Shown: positions 1 through 9,670, counted from the first letter of the stretch. The stretch is DNA of 64,000 nt from Pseudoclavibacter terrae (GCF_008831075.1 NZ_WBJX01000002.1:372001-436000); one strand, 5' to 3'. Numbers and translations are program-made. The notes: generated by a model from the letters alone, not told the origin.

Positions 1-455
1 AGAAGGCCTTCCACGACCGCCAGGTCGAGAAGGTCTACCACGCGGTCGTCCAGGGGCACCCTGACCCACTGTCCGGCACGATCGACGCCCCCATCGGCCG
101 GCACCCCGGATCGTCGTGGAAGTTCGCTGTCACGAGCGACGGCAAGCCGTCGGTCACCCACTACGAGACCGTCGAGGCGTTCCGCCGCGGAGCACTGCTC
201 GAGGTCCATCTCGAAACCGGGCGCACCCACCAGATCCGCGTGCACATGGCCGCTCAACGGCACCCATGCATCGGGGATCCGCTGTACGGCTCCGACCCGG
301 TCGTGGCCGCCAAGCTCGGCCTCAAGCGACAGTGGCTGCACGCCAAGGAGCTCGGCTTCGCCCATCCCCGTACGGGGGAGCCCGTCCGCTTCACCACCGA
401 GTACCCAGACGACCTGGCGCACTCGCTCGAGCTGCTGCGCGACGGCGAGCTGTAG
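1..455 (+). CDS. rluD: RluA/RluD-family pseudouridine synthase, C-terminal part
   Basis: This is the 3' end of a gene that begins before the window; the reading frame starts at base 3 and about 150 residues are visible. Proteins of this family isomerise specific uridines of 23S rRNA to pseudouridine. The visible part carries the family signature GRTHQIRVH followed by GDPLYG. The catalytic HRLD motif lies outside the window, so activity cannot be checked. The choice of RluD over other RluA paralogues is inferred from the position just before dnaE, a common actinobacterial arrangement. It ends 76 bases before the dnaE start. Confidence 0.85.
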   Translation, partial: KAFHDRQVEKVYHAVVQGHPDPLSGTIDAPIGRHPGSSWKFAVTSDGKPSVTHYETVEAFRRGALLEVHLETGRTHQIRVHMAAQRHPCIGDPLYGSDPVVAAKLGLKRQWLHAKELGFAHPRTGEPVRFTTEYPDDLAHSLELLRDGEL

Positions 456-490
456 TCCACAGCCTCGTCCGCGAAGGCGCTCCGGCGACC

Positions 491-517
491 TAAGATGGGT
501 GCGCCGATCCACCCATC
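491..517 (+). promoter_or_regulatory. dnaE leader: -10-like element and hairpin
   Basis: TAAGAT at 491-496 fits an actinobacterial -10 (TAnnnT). It overlaps an inverted repeat, GATGGGT at 494-500 and ACCCATC at 511-517, which leaves a 10-base loop. A transcript starting near 503 would contain only the second arm, so the repeat could act as DNA (operator) rather than RNA. Role inferred. Confidence 0.35.
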
Positions 518-531
518 TTCTCGGAGAGACA

Positions 532-3500
532 TTGCCTTCAGCAGACTCGTTCGCCCACCTTCACGTCCACAGCGAGTACTCGATGCTCGATGGAGCGGCC
601 CGGATCGGCGAACTCATGAAGGCCGCCGTCGAGCAGGGCATGCCGGCCGTGGCGATGACCGACCACGGGAATGTGTTCGGGGCGTACGAGTTCGCGAAGG
701 CCGCGAAAGAGCACGGCATCAAGCCGATCATCGGTACCGAGGCGTACCTGACTCCGGGAACGCACCGCGGCGACCGCACTCGCGTGAAGTGGGGCAACGG
801 CGGGGGAGACGACGTCTCCGGCTCCGGTGCCTACACGCACATCACGATGCTCAGCGAGACGACGCAGGGCATGCACAACCTCTTCCGCCTCTCCAGCCGG
901 GCCTCCATGGAGGGGTACTACTTCAAGCCGCGCATGGACCGCGAGCTGCTCAACACGTACTCGAAGGGGCTCATCGCGACGACCGGATGCCCCTCAGGGG
1001 AGGTGCAGACGCGGCTTCGGCTCGGGCAGTACAACGAGGCGCGTGCGGCAGCCGCCGAGTTCCGCGACATCTTCGGGGCGGAGAACTACTTCTGCGAGAT
1101 CATGGACCACGGCATCGACATCGAGCGCCGCGTCATGCCGGACCTGCTGAAGCTTGCCAAGGACCTCGGCCTTCCCCTGGTCGCGACCAACGACCTGCAC
1201 TACACGCACTCCCACGACGCGGACAGCCACTCCGCGCTCCTGTGCGTGCAATCCGGGTCGACGATGGACGACCCGAACCGGTTCCAGTTCTCCGGCACCG
1301 GCTACTACCTGAAGTCGGCAGCCGAGATGCGAGCCATCTTCCGCGATCACCCTGAGGCGTGCGACAACACGCTGCTGATCGCCGAACGCTGCTCAGCCGA
1401 GTTCGACGAGAACGCGAACTACATGCCCCGCTTCCCCGTGCCGGAGGGGGAGACGGAGAGCACCTGGTTCATCAAGGAGATCGACGCGGGTCTCGACAAG
1501 CGGTACCCGGCCGGGGTCCCGAGCGACGTCCGCAAGCAGGCGGACTACGAGATCGGCGTCATCAACCAGATGGGCTTCCCGGGGTACTTCCTGGTCGTCG
1601 CCGACTTCATCAACTGGGCGAAGGACAACGGCATCCGCGTCGGGCCAGGTCGCGGTTCCGGTGCAGGGTCCATGGTGGCGTACGCCATGGGCATCACCGA
1701 CCTCGACCCGCTGCGGCACGGCCTCATCTTCGAGCGCTTCCTCAACCCGGACCGAGTCTCGATGCCCGACTTCGACGTCGACTTCGATGATCGCCGCAGG
1801 TCGGAGGTCATCCGGTACGTCACCGAGAAGTACGGCTCGGAGCGCGTCGCCCAGATCGTCACCTACGGCACGATCAAGGCCAAGCAGGCGCTCAAGGATG
1901 CCTCGCGCGTGCTCGGATACCCGTTCTCGATGGGCGACCAGCTCACGAAGGCCATGCCTCCAGCCGTCATGGGCAAGGACATCCCCCTCAGCGGGATCTT
2001 CGACAAGGAGCACAAGCGCTACTCGGAGGCCGCCGAGATGCGCGCCTTCATCGAGAGCAACCCGGACGCGAAGAAGGTGTTCGACACCGCGAGCGGCCTC
2101 GAGAACCTGAAGCGCCAGTGGGGCGTGCACGCGGCCGGCGTCATCATGTCGAGCGACCCGCTCATCGACATCATCCCGATCATGAAGCGGGAGCAGGACG
2201 GCCAGATCGTCACCCAGTTCGACTATCCGGCGAGCGAGTCCCTCGGGCTCATCAAGATGGACTTCCTCGGACTGCGCAACCTCACCATCGTGAGCGACGC
2301 GGTGGTCAACATCAAGGCGAACCGCGGCATCGATCTCGTCCTCGAGGACCTCGAACTGGACGACGTCGGCGCCTACGAGCTGCTGACTCGGGGTGACACG
2401 CTCGGGGTCTTCCAGCTCGACGGTGGGCCCATGCGCTCCCTGCTGCGCCTCCTCAAGCCCGACAACTTCGAGGACATCTCCGCGGTCATCGCGCTGTACC
2501 GTCCCGGGCCGATGGGTGCCAACTCCCACATCAACTACGCGCTGCGCAAGAACGGCGAGCAGGAGATCACCCCGATTCACCCGCAACTCGAGGAGCCGCT
2601 CCAGGAGATCCTCTCGACCAGCTACGGCCTGATCATCTATCAGGAGCAGGTCATGGCCATCGCGCAGAAGGTCGCCGGATTCTCGCTCGGCCAGGCCGAC
2701 ATCCTTCGCCGCGCCATGGGCAAGAAGAAGAAGTCGGAGCTGGACAAGCAGTTCGCCGGCTTCCAGGGCGGAATGCACGCCAACGGGTACTCCGACGAAG
2801 CCGTGAAGATGCTCTGGGACATCCTGCTGCCGTTCTCCGACTACGCCTTCAACAAGGCACACTCGGCCGCCTACGGCGTCGTCTCCTACTGGACCGCGTA
2901 TCTGAAGGCCCACTTCCCCGCCGAGTACATGGCGGCGCTGCTCACGAGCGTCGGCGACTCGCGCGACAAGCTGGCGATGTACCTCAACGAGTGCCGCCGC
3001 ATGGGCATCACGGTGCTCGCCCCCGACGTCAACGAGTCCTTCGTCAACTTCACCGCGGTGGGGGAGGACATCCGCTTCGGTCTCGGCGCCGTGAGGAACG
3101 TGGGAGCGAACGTCGTCGAGGAGATCCAGAAGGCGCGCGAGTCGAAGACCGCGTTCGTCTCGTTCCATGACTTCCTGAAGAAGGTGCCGACGACGGTCGC
3201 CAACAAGCGCACCGTGGAGTCGCTCATCAAGGCCGGGGCCTTCGACTCCCTCGGCAACACTCGCCGCGCCCTCGTCGAGGTGCACGAGAACGCCATCGAC
3301 GTCGCGGTCTCGCGCAAGCGGAACGAAGCGCACGGGCAGGTCGACCTCTTCGCGGGTCTCGACGAGTTCGAAGCCGAGGAGGACGACGTTCCCGTCCGCC
3401 CCGAGTTCAATCGCCGCGACAAGCTCGCCTTCGAACGGGACATGCTCGGGCTCTACGTCTCCGACCACCCGCTTGCGGGGCTCGAGCGAGAGCTCGCGAA

Positions 3501-4041
3501 GCTCGCCACCACGAGCATCCTCGATCTGACCCAGGCCGAGCACCTGGAGGACGGGCAGCAGGTCACGATCGCCGGTCTCATCACGAGCGTGCAGCATCGG
3601 GTGGCCCGGAACTCGGGCAATCCCTACGGGATGATCGAGGTCGAGGACTTCGGCGGCACCATGACCGTCATGTTCATGGGCAAGACGTACCAGGAGTTCC
3701 AGACGCAGCTCCAAGGCGATGTCATCGTGGCCGTCAAGGGTCGCGTGTCGAAGCGAGACGACGGCATGAACCTGCACGCGCAGGGCCTCACGCTGCCGAA
3801 GATCGCAGCGGCCGAGGACGCGGGCACGCTCACGCTCACCATCCCGGACACTCGGGCGACGGAGCCGGTGGTGGATGCACTCGGCAAGGTGCTCCGCCGG
3901 CATTCGGGCGAGAGCGAGGTCCGGCTCAGGCTGCGCACCCCCGGGGTCGTGCGCCGCTTCGAGCTCCCTCACCGGGTGCGCATCACGCAGGACCTGTACG
4001 GGGAGCTGAAGGCGCTGCTCGGCCCGAGCTGCCTCGAGTAG
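532..4041 (+). CDS. dnaE: DNA polymerase III subunit alpha
   Basis: Catalytic subunit of the replicative DNA polymerase, 1169 residues, normal for DnaE1. An N-terminal PHP domain begins with HLHVH (about residues 9-13). The palm carries PDFDVDFDD near residues 410-419, containing metal-binding aspartates. A helix-hairpin-helix region follows, then an OB-fold from about residue 1005. I place the start at TTG 532: it follows GGAGA at 523-527 by a short spacer and the protein then begins just before the conserved HLHVH block. An in-frame GTG at 499 would add 11 residues unlike the family and lies inside a hairpin. It is transcribed with, or just after, the pseudouridine synthase gene. Confidence 0.97.
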   Translation: MPSADSFAHLHVHSEYSMLDGAARIGELMKAAVEQGMPAVAMTDHGNVFGAYEFAKAAKEHGIKPIIGTEAYLTPGTHRGDRTRVKWGNGGGDDVSGSGAYTHITMLSETTQGMHNLFRLSSRASMEGYYFKPRMDRELLNTYSKGLIATTGCPSGEVQTRLRLGQYNEARAAAAEFRDIFGAENYFCEIMDHGIDIERRVMPDLLKLAKDLGLPLVATNDLHYTHSHDADSHSALLCVQSGSTMDDPNRFQFSGTGYYLKSAAEMRAIFRDHPEACDNTLLIAERCSAEFDENANYMPRFPVPEGETESTWFIKEIDAGLDKRYPAGVPSDVRKQADYEIGVINQMGFPGYFLVVADFINWAKDNGIRVGPGRGSGAGSMVAYAMGITDLDPLRHGLIFERFLNPDRVSMPDFDVDFDDRRRSEVIRYVTEKYGSERVAQIVTYGTIKAKQALKDASRVLGYPFSMGDQLTKAMPPAVMGKDIPLSGIFDKEHKRYSEAAEMRAFIESNPDAKKVFDTASGLENLKRQWGVHAAGVIMSSDPLIDIIPIMKREQDGQIVTQFDYPASESLGLIKMDFLGLRNLTIVSDAVVNIKANRGIDLVLEDLELDDVGAYELLTRGDTLGVFQLDGGPMRSLLRLLKPDNFEDISAVIALYRPGPMGANSHINYALRKNGEQEITPIHPQLEEPLQEILSTSYGLIIYQEQVMAIAQKVAGFSLGQADILRRAMGKKKKSELDKQFAGFQGGMHANGYSDEAVKMLWDILLPFSDYAFNKAHSAAYGVVSYWTAYLKAHFPAEYMAALLTSVGDSRDKLAMYLNECRRMGITVLAPDVNESFVNFTAVGEDIRFGLGAVRNVGANVVEEIQKARESKTAFVSFHDFLKKVPTTVANKRTVESLIKAGAFDSLGNTRRALVEVHENAIDVAVSRKRNEAHGQVDLFAGLDEFEAEEDDVPVRPEFNRRDKLAFERDMLGLYVSDHPLAGLERELAKLATTSILDLTQAEHLEDGQQVTIAGLITSVQHRVARNSGNPYGMIEVEDFGGTMTVMFMGKTYQEFQTQLQGDVIVAVKGRVSKRDDGMNLHAQGLTLPKIAAAEDAGTLTLTIPDTRATEPVVDALGKVLRRHSGESEVRLRLRTPGVVRRFELPHRVRITQDLYGELKALLGPSCLE

Positions 4042-4110
4042 CGGGCGGCAGGGCCGCTCCGCTCACGAGGCGACGGTGCTCGCTCGCCGCTTGACTACGA
4101 TGGAGACACC

Positions 4111-5415
4111 ATGATGCAACTCATCGATCTGCGTGGTTCTGCGCTCAGCGCCTCCGAGCTTCGGAACATCCTCCCTCGTGCCGAGCTGGACGTCGGGCGT
4201 GCCCTTGGCACGGCTGCCGAGCTCATCTCGGCCGTCCGCGACGATGGAGCCACCGCGCTCCGTGAGCAGGCGGTGCGCCTCGACGGTGTCGATCCACCGC
4301 ACCTGCGGGTCCCGCAGGAAGCGATCGACGAAGCGACGGCGCGTCTCGAACCCCGGGTGCGTGCTGGCCTGGAGGCCATGATCGCGCGTGTTCGTGCTGG
4401 TTCGGCCGCCCAGGTCCCCGACCCAAGGGTCACGACGCTCGGTGACGGCGCCGTCGTCGAGCTCCGGTGGCACCCCGTGGCGCGTGTCGGCCTCTACGTG
4501 CCTGGTGGGAAAGCCGTCTACCCATCGAGCGTCGTCATGAACGTCTGCGCCGCGATGGCGGCGGGCGTCTCCTCGATCGCGATCGCCTCGCCGCCGCAGC
4601 GGGACTTCGGTGGGGGCGTGCACCCCACGATCCTGGGTGCAGCTGGGCTCCTCGGCGTCACAGAGGTCTACGCCATGGGCGGGGCGGGCGCCATCGGCGC
4701 GCTGGCGCACGGCGTCTCCGACATCGGCCTCGAACCGGTCGAGGTCATCACCGGCCCGGGCAACGTGTACGTCGCCGCAGCGAAGCGCATCGTGCAGTCG
4801 TTCGTCGGCATCGACTCCGAGGCGGGCCCGACGGAGATCCTCGTGATCGCAGACGACTCCGCAGACGCTGACCACGTCGCCGCGGACCTCGTGAGTCAGG
4901 CCGAGCACGACGAGCTCGCGTCGGCGCTCCTCGTCACCCCCGACGCGGACTGGGCGAGGCGTGTGCTCGAGCGCGTCGAGGTCAGAGCGGCAGCGACCAA
5001 GCACGCCGAGCGCGTGCGCGTCTCCCTCGGCGGACGCCAGTCCGCCGTCATCCTCGTCGACGACCTCGCCGCGGCAGCCAGGGTGTCGAACGCCTACGCG
5101 CCCGAGCACCTCGAGGTGCAGACTCGTGAGCCAGAGGCGGTGCTCGCGATGCTCCACAATGCTGGAGCCATCTTCATGGGCGCCAACTCGCCCGTGAGCC
5201 TCGGCGACTACCTCGCCGGCTCCAACCACGTGCTGCCGACGGGCGGCCAGGCGGCGCACACGCCCGGTCTCGGCGCGCACACGTTCCTCCGCCCGCAGCA
5301 GATCATCCGATACGACCGGGAAGCCCTGCGCGCCGTGAGCGAGCACGTCGTGGCGCTCGCAGACGCCGAGGACCTGCCGGCGCACGGTGAAGCAGTGACG
5401 GCGAGGTTCAGCTGA
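4111..5415 (+). CDS. hisD: histidinol dehydrogenase
   Basis: Catalyses the last two steps of histidine biosynthesis, the NAD-dependent oxidation of L-histidinol to L-histidine. The 434 residues match family length. Recognisable blocks include [17 protein letters not shown], the zinc-ligand region QAEHDE, APEHLEV and the C-terminal [10 protein letters not shown]. The ATG at 4111 follows GGAGA (4102-4106), and a -10-like TACGAT lies at 4096-4101. Its stop codon overlaps the start of nrdR by one base (TGATG), so translation is probably coupled. It is separated here from other his genes. Confidence 0.97.
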   Translation: MMQLIDLRGSALSASELRNILPRAELDVGRALGTAAELISAVRDDGATALREQAVRLDGVDPPHLRVPQEAIDEATARLEPRVRAGLEAMIARVRAGSAAQVPDPRVTTLGDGAVVELRWHPVARVGLYVPGGKAVYPSSVVMNVCAAMAAGVSSIAIASPPQRDFGGGVHPTILGAAGLLGVTEVYAMGGAGAIGALAHGVSDIGLEPVEVITGPGNVYVAAAKRIVQSFVGIDSEAGPTEILVIADDSADADHVAADLVSQAEHDELASALLVTPDADWARRVLERVEVRAAATKHAERVRVSLGGRQSAVILVDDLAAAARVSNAYAPEHLEVQTREPEAVLAMLHNAGAIFMGANSPVSLGDYLAGSNHVLPTGGQAAHTPGLGAHTFLRPQQIIRYDREALRAVSEHVVALADAEDLPAHGEAVTARFS

Positions 5416-5924
5416 TGCACTGCCCGTTCTGCCGCCACCCGGACTCACGGGTCATCGACTCGCGAACCAGCGACGACGGTTTCGCGATCCGTCGAAGGAG
5501 GCAGTGCCCGGAATGCGGGCGCCGATTCTCCACGACCGAGACGGCGAGCCTCACGGTCATCAAGCGCAACGGCGTTGTCGAGTCGTTCTCACGCGACAAG
5601 GTCGTGGCCGGTGTCCGCAAAGCCTGCCAGGGGCGACCCGTGACCGACACCGACCTGGCGCTCCTCGCGCAGCGCGTGGAAGAGAGCATCCGCGCGACCG
5701 GGGCCTCGCAGATCGAAGCCAACGACATCGGCCTGGCCATCCTGCCACCGCTGCGTGAGCTGGACGACGTCGCCTACCTCCGGTTCGCGAGCGTCTACCA
5801 GGGCTTCGCCGGCCTCGATGACTTCCGGGCCGCCATCGATCGGATGCACGAGGACGGCATCAGAGCGCAGTACGCCACCGAGACCGCCGACGGCGAGTCG
5901 ACCGTCAAGGGGGAGACCCGATGA
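5415..5924 (+). CDS. nrdR: transcriptional repressor NrdR
   Basis: Represses ribonucleotide reductase genes when dATP is high by binding NrdR boxes. The 169-residue protein begins with a zinc ribbon, CPFC near residues 3-6 and CPEC near 31-34, followed by [16 protein letters not shown], the usual family signature. An ATP-cone domain follows (about residues 46-135). The start ATG shares its A with the hisD TGA, and the 3' end overlaps pyrD by four bases (ATGA). No ribonucleotide reductase gene lies in the window, so its targets are elsewhere. Confidence 0.96.
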   Translation: MHCPFCRHPDSRVIDSRTSDDGFAIRRRRQCPECGRRFSTTETASLTVIKRNGVVESFSRDKVVAGVRKACQGRPVTDTDLALLAQRVEESIRATGASQIEANDIGLAILPPLRELDDVAYLRFASVYQGFAGLDDFRAAIDRMHEDGIRAQYATETADGESTVKGETR

Positions 5925-6952
5925 GCGCCGCCTACCGTCTGCTGTTCCGTCACGTCCTGTCGAAGATGGATCCGGAACGCGCGCACGCCTTCGCGTCCGG
6001 GGTCATCAGGGCGCTTGGTCGACGCGGCCCGGCTGCGCTGATCTCTCCGTTCGGTGCGCCTGCCGAATCGCTTGCCGTCGAGGCGATGGGCCTCCGCTTC
6101 GCGTCGCCGTTCGGCCTCGCGGCTGGCTTCGACAAGAACGCCGAGGACATCGACGGCCTCGCTGCGCTGGGCTTCGGCCACGTCGAGGTCGGCACCGTCA
6201 CGCCCCGCCCGCAGCCAGGCAACCCAGGGCCGCGGCTCTTCCGACTCGTCGCCGACGGCGCGCTCATCAACCGCATGGGCTTCAACAACCGCGGTGCCGA
6301 GCTCGCAGCCGCCAACATCGCGGCTCGTCGCAACCGCTCCGTCATCGTCGGCGTCAACATCGGCAAGAACAAGACGACCGAGGCCGACGACGCGCACCTC
6401 GACTACGCGGCCGCCGCCACGGCCGTCAAGGATGTCGCAGACTATCTCGTCGTGAACGTCTCCTCGCCGAACACCCCGGGGCTACGCAGTCTGCAGTCCC
6501 TCGAGTCCCTGACGCCGATCCTGCGCGCGGCCCGAGACGCCGCACCAGGCGTTCCTCTGCTCGTCAAGATCGCCCCTGATCTCGACGATGACGAGATCAG
6601 AGAGGTCACGCAGCTCGCCATCGACGAGGGTCTGGCCGGCATCATCGCGGCCAACACGACGATCTCGCGCACGGGCTTGCGCACGTCCGCCCGCGTCGTG
6701 GAGGCGTTCGGCGCTGGAGGCCTCTCCGGTCGTCCGCTCACCGAGCGCTCACGCGAGGTCCTGCGGGTCGTCAAGGAGACGTCCGGGGACAGGCTGTGCA
6801 TCATCTCCGTCGGAGGGGTCACGGACGCGGCCGAGGCTCGCCGACGCCTCGACGCAGGCGCAACGCTCGTCCAGGGCTACACCGAGTTCCTCTACTCGGG
6901 TCCCACATGGGCGGCCAGCATCAATCGGGGACTCGCCCGCCTCGCGCGCTGA
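5921..6952 (+). CDS. pyrD: dihydroorotate dehydrogenase (quinone), class 2
   Basis: Fourth step of pyrimidine synthesis: oxidises dihydroorotate to orotate with FMN and passes electrons to the quinone pool. The 343-residue length and N-terminal helix ([16 protein letters not shown]) mark the membrane-associated class 2 enzyme. The FMN-binding barrel shows [42 protein letters not shown] and NTTISR. The [10 protein letters not shown] block contains the catalytic serine of class 2 enzymes. The ATG overlaps the nrdR stop, making a hisD-nrdR-pyrD cluster that ends at the terminator at 7051-7084. Confidence 0.97.
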   Translation: MSAAYRLLFRHVLSKMDPERAHAFASGVIRALGRRGPAALISPFGAPAESLAVEAMGLRFASPFGLAAGFDKNAEDIDGLAALGFGHVEVGTVTPRPQPGNPGPRLFRLVADGALINRMGFNNRGAELAAANIAARRNRSVIVGVNIGKNKTTEADDAHLDYAAAATAVKDVADYLVVNVSSPNTPGLRSLQSLESLTPILRAARDAAPGVPLLVKIAPDLDDDEIREVTQLAIDEGLAGIIAANTTISRTGLRTSARVVEAFGAGGLSGRPLTERSREVLRVVKETSGDRLCIISVGGVTDAAEARRRLDAGATLVQGYTEFLYSGPTWAASINRGLARLAR

Positions 6953-7050
6953 TCGACGCTTCCGCGCGAAGGTCTCATTTTGGGCACCATCTCGGATTCC
7001 CAGCCGCCTGACACCTTCTGGCCACCCCGCGGGTCTACATTGTGAAACAG

Positions 7051-7084
7051 CGAAGGCCCGAGCGGAATACCGTTCGGGCCTTCG
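7051..7084. terminator. bidirectional terminator between pyrD and the DUF3043 gene
   Basis: Perfect 11-bp stem, CGAAGGCCCGA at 7051-7061 and TCGGGCCTTCG at 7074-7084, extended by a CGG/CCG pair within the loop. It lies between two convergent genes and can serve both. The T-tract is short. Confidence 0.8.
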
Positions 7085-7123
7085 AGTTTCTCTGACGCGA
7101 GCCAGTCGTGCTCCGGGGGATGA

Positions 7124-7708
7124 CTACTTGCCGGTGAACTCGATCTTCGCGCCGCGCTTGACCTGCGACTTGGGCATGCGCATGACTCGCAGCTGCAGGC
7201 AGCGGGCGATCGTACCGATCATGATGCCCTTCTCGACCTTGTCCTTGCCGACGACCGCGGCGATGCGACGCTTGATCATGTTGGCGACCATCACGGCCTC
7301 GAGGATACACACGGCGAGGAACGCCCAGATGAAGCTCATCGCCCAGATGCCGACGGACTGGCTCGGGATGAACGTCGCGAAGATCACGAGGAACATCATC
7401 GGCAGGAGGAGCTCGCCGATCGAGTACCTCGCGTCGATGTAGTTGCGCATGAAGCGCTTCTGCGGACCGCGCTCGGTCGGACGGAGGTAGCGGTCGTCGC
7501 CCTTGGCGAGCCCCTCACGTGCCTTGGCCTGCTCGATTCGGACCTTCGCCTGCATCTCGCGCTTGGCCTGCTTGCGGTCCTCAGGGACGAGGGGACGCAG
7601 GTTCTGCGCTTCGCGCTCGCGCCTCGTGGGGGTCGGCTGCTGCTTCTTCGCCGGAGACTTCGCGGGAAGCGATGCTGTCTCGGCGCTCTTGGACTCGTGC
7701 TTCGACAT
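7124..7708 (-). CDS. DUF3043 family membrane protein
   Basis: A 194-residue actinobacterial protein of unknown function. The first 95 residues are very rich in Lys, Arg, Glu and Pro and look disordered. Two hydrophobic segments follow (roughly residues 118-138 and 141-163), then a basic tail with AKIEFTGK at the end. I recognise the family as DUF3043, widespread and uncharacterised in actinobacteria. The ATG at 7708 follows GAGAGG by about four bases; an in-frame TTG twelve bases upstream is less likely. Its -10 (TAAATC on the minus strand, 7733-7738) overlaps that of the divergent dipeptidase gene. Confidence 0.85.
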   Translation of the reverse strand: MSKHESKSAETASLPAKSPAKKQQPTPTRREREAQNLRPLVPEDRKQAKREMQAKVRIEQAKAREGLAKGDDRYLRPTERGPQKRFMRNYIDARYSIGELLLPMMFLVIFATFIPSQSVGIWAMSFIWAFLAVCILEAVMVANMIKRRIAAVVGKDKVEKGIMIGTIARCLQLRVMRMPKSQVKRGAKIEFTGK

Positions 7709-7732
7709 GATGCCTCTCAAGAACTCTGGTGT

Positions 7733-7746
7733 GATTTAGCCTAACC
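7733..7746. promoter_or_regulatory. overlapping divergent promoters with a DtxR/IdeR-like half site
   Basis: On the plus strand TAGCCT (7737-7742) lies seven bases before the dipeptidase ATG, so that transcript is probably leaderless. On the minus strand TAAATC (7733-7738) can serve the DUF3043 gene. The run TTAGCCTAACC (7736-7746) matches the central and right part of the DtxR/IdeR iron-box consensus, but the left half does not match. Confidence 0.4.
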
Positions 7747-7749
7747 GCT

Positions 7750-9168
7750 ATGACTCTCCCCGAAGCCCCACTCGATGCACACGATCAGGAACAGCGACTC
7801 CTCGACGCGGTCGAGGACCGCTTTCCCGCCACGATCGCCCGACTTTCCGGCCTCGTCCGCATCCCGTCCGTCTCCTGGGACGCCTTCGACCGAGTGCACG
7901 TGCAGCGCAGCGCCGAACGCACGGCAGAGCTGCTGCGCGAGCTCGAGCTGTTCGATGCCGTCGAGATCGAGGGCGTCGAGACGTCCGACGGCTACGCGGG
8001 CCAGCCTGCCGTGATCGCGACGAGACAGGCCGAGCCTGGGCAGCCCACCGTCCTCCTCTACGCGCACCACGACGTGCAACCCCAGGGGAGTGCCGACGAC
8101 TGGCGGACCCCGCCGTTCGAGCCGACCCTCCGCGACGGTCGCCTCTACGGACGCGGTGCGAGTGACGACAAGGCGGGAGTCATGACGCATATCGCGGCTC
8201 TCGAGGCGCTCGGCACGGCCACGTCCGGGAGGCCCAGGATCGGGCTCTCCGTGTTCATCGAGGGCGAGGAGGAGAACGGTTCCCGCAGCTTCTCGGACTT
8301 CCTCGCCAAGCACAGGGCAGCGCTCGGCGCCGACGCGATCATCGTCGCCGACAGCGACAACCCCTCGACGACGACTCCCGGACTGACCGTCTCCCTCCGC
8401 GGCAACGTGACCATGAAGGTCACCGTTCGAACGCTCGGGCACGCCTCCCACTCCGGAATGCTCGGGGGTGCCGTGCCGGATGCGATGCTCGCGGCCGTCC
8501 GTCTGCTCGACACGCTCTGGGATGCGGACGGCGCGGTCGCCGTCGCAGGCCTCGGCACGCGCAGCGGGGGACTCGCAGGCGGGGACGAGGCGGACATCCG
8601 GCGCGACGCGGAACTCCTCGACGGGGTCACGACGATCGGTCGGGGGAGTGTTCACGACCGCCTCTGGAACCAGCCCGCCATCACGATCACCGGCATCGAC
8701 GCGCCGAGCGTCGCTGAAGCGTCCAACACGCTCCTGCCCGTCGTGTCGGTCCGCCTCTCGGCCCGCATCGCCCCAGGCGACGACGCAGTCGAGGCGTACG
8801 CGGCACTCGAGCGCCACCTGACCGAGCACGCCCCCTTCGGAGCGCACATCGAGATCACCCAGCCAGACGTCGGGCAGCCGTTCCTCGTCGACACCGCGGG
8901 ACCCGCGGTCGGCCTCATGAAGTCCGCGATGCGCGATGGGTGGGGTGCGGACCCCGCCGAGACGGGCATCGGCGGGTCGATCCCATTCATCGCCGCGCTC
9001 GCCGAGGTGTACCCGGACGCCGAGATCCTCGTGACCGGAGTGGAGGACCCGGCCACGATGGCGCACAGCCCCAATGAGTCGCAGGACCTCGGCGTGCTGC
9101 GTCGCGCGATCTCGGCAGAGGGGCTCTTCCTCCTGCGCTTCGCGCGGCCGGATACCGACATCAGCTGA
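7750..9168 (+). CDS. M20-family dipeptidase
   Basis: A 472-residue zinc metallopeptidase of the ArgE/DapE/carboxypeptidase-G2 (M20) family, predicted cytoplasmic and acting on dipeptides or N-acyl amino acids. The metal site is visible: YAHHDVQP (about residue 100), GRGASDDKAG (about 137) with the bridging Asp, and IEGEEENGS (about 172) with the catalytic Glu pair. The dimerisation insert follows and the last ligand His lies near MAHSPNESQ. The ATG at 7750 lies directly downstream of a -10 element with no Shine-Dalgarno, consistent with a leaderless message. The exact substrate cannot be read from the sequence. Confidence 0.9.
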   Translation: MTLPEAPLDAHDQEQRLLDAVEDRFPATIARLSGLVRIPSVSWDAFDRVHVQRSAERTAELLRELELFDAVEIEGVETSDGYAGQPAVIATRQAEPGQPTVLLYAHHDVQPQGSADDWRTPPFEPTLRDGRLYGRGASDDKAGVMTHIAALEALGTATSGRPRIGLSVFIEGEEENGSRSFSDFLAKHRAALGADAIIVADSDNPSTTTPGLTVSLRGNVTMKVTVRTLGHASHSGMLGGAVPDAMLAAVRLLDTLWDADGAVAVAGLGTRSGGLAGGDEADIRRDAELLDGVTTIGRGSVHDRLWNQPAITITGIDAPSVAEASNTLLPVVSVRLSARIAPGDDAVEAYAALERHLTEHAPFGAHIEITQPDVGQPFLVDTAGPAVGLMKSAMRDGWGADPAETGIGGSIPFIAALAEVYPDAEILVTGVEDPATMAHSPNESQDLGVLRRAISAEGLFLLRFARPDTDIS

Positions 9169-9186
9169 TGCGATTCCGGCTGAGGA

Positions 9187-9212
9187 GGAATACCCTGGAG
9201 CCATACGCCGTT
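9187..9212 (+). promoter_or_regulatory. candidate SigR/SigH-type promoter for erpA
   Basis: GGAAT at 9187-9191, exactly 18 bases, then GTT at 9210-9212. This matches the published SigR/SigH thiol-oxidative-stress consensus GGAAT-N18/19-GTT. Transcription would start near 9220, leaving a leader of about 50 nt before the erpA ATG. A housekeeping TACCCT at 9191-9196 overlaps it. Confidence 0.5.
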
Positions 9213-9268
9213 ACTGAGGTGAAGAGCGCGGGAGCAGGTCGTCCCGCCCAGCAGCACGAGGAGAATCC

Positions 9269-9634
9269 ATGAGCGCAGTTCTTGAAGGCATCACCGTGAG
9301 CGAGGCCACGCACTCCGTGACCCTGACCCAGGCGGCCCTTGACAAGATCAAGAACCTGATCGGCCAGGAGAGCGAGGGCGGCCTGCGGCTGCGCATCGCC
9401 GTCCAGCCAGGGGGATGCTCCGGCCTGATCTACCAGCTGTTCTTCGACGAGCGCATCCTCGACGGCGACGCGACGGTCGACTTCGATGGCGTGGAAGTCA
9501 TCGTCGATCCGATGAGCGTTCCCTACCTTGACAACGCGAAGATCGACTTCGAGGACACGATCCAGAAGCAGGGCTTCACGATCGACAACCCGAGTGCGCA
9601 GGGTTCCTGTGCTTGTGGCGACTCCTTCCACTGA
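9269..9634 (+). CDS. erpA: iron-sulfur cluster insertion protein (A-type carrier)
   Basis: A 121-residue HesB/IscA-type scaffold that receives Fe-S clusters and delivers them to apo-enzymes. The three cluster cysteines are present: one in GGCSGLIYQ near residue 50 and two in the C-terminal SCACGDSF. The ATG at 9269 follows GAGGAG by about six bases. It sits alone between the dipeptidase and the cytochrome oxidase operon with its own terminator. A SigR-like promoter upstream suggests induction by thiol oxidation. The name follows the usual actinobacterial assignment; IscA-like is the alternative. Confidence 0.92.
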   Translation: MSAVLEGITVSEATHSVTLTQAALDKIKNLIGQESEGGLRLRIAVQPGGCSGLIYQLFFDERILDGDATVDFDGVEVIVDPMSVPYLDNAKIDFEDTIQKQGFTIDNPSAQGSCACGDSFH

Positions 9635-9670
9635 CTCGACACGCGGGGCCCACCCTCGCGACACACCCGA

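Noticed and set aside
1393-3972. An 859-codon open frame on the minus strand opposite dnaE
   Set aside because: It mirrors the third-codon GC bias of dnaE, gives an Arg/Asp/Val-rich translation with no family features, and dnaE is certain.
7064-7087. GGAAT followed by GTT near the pyrD terminator, resembling a SigR promoter
   Set aside because: The spacing is 17, it lies inside the terminator stem, and no rightward gene starts downstream.
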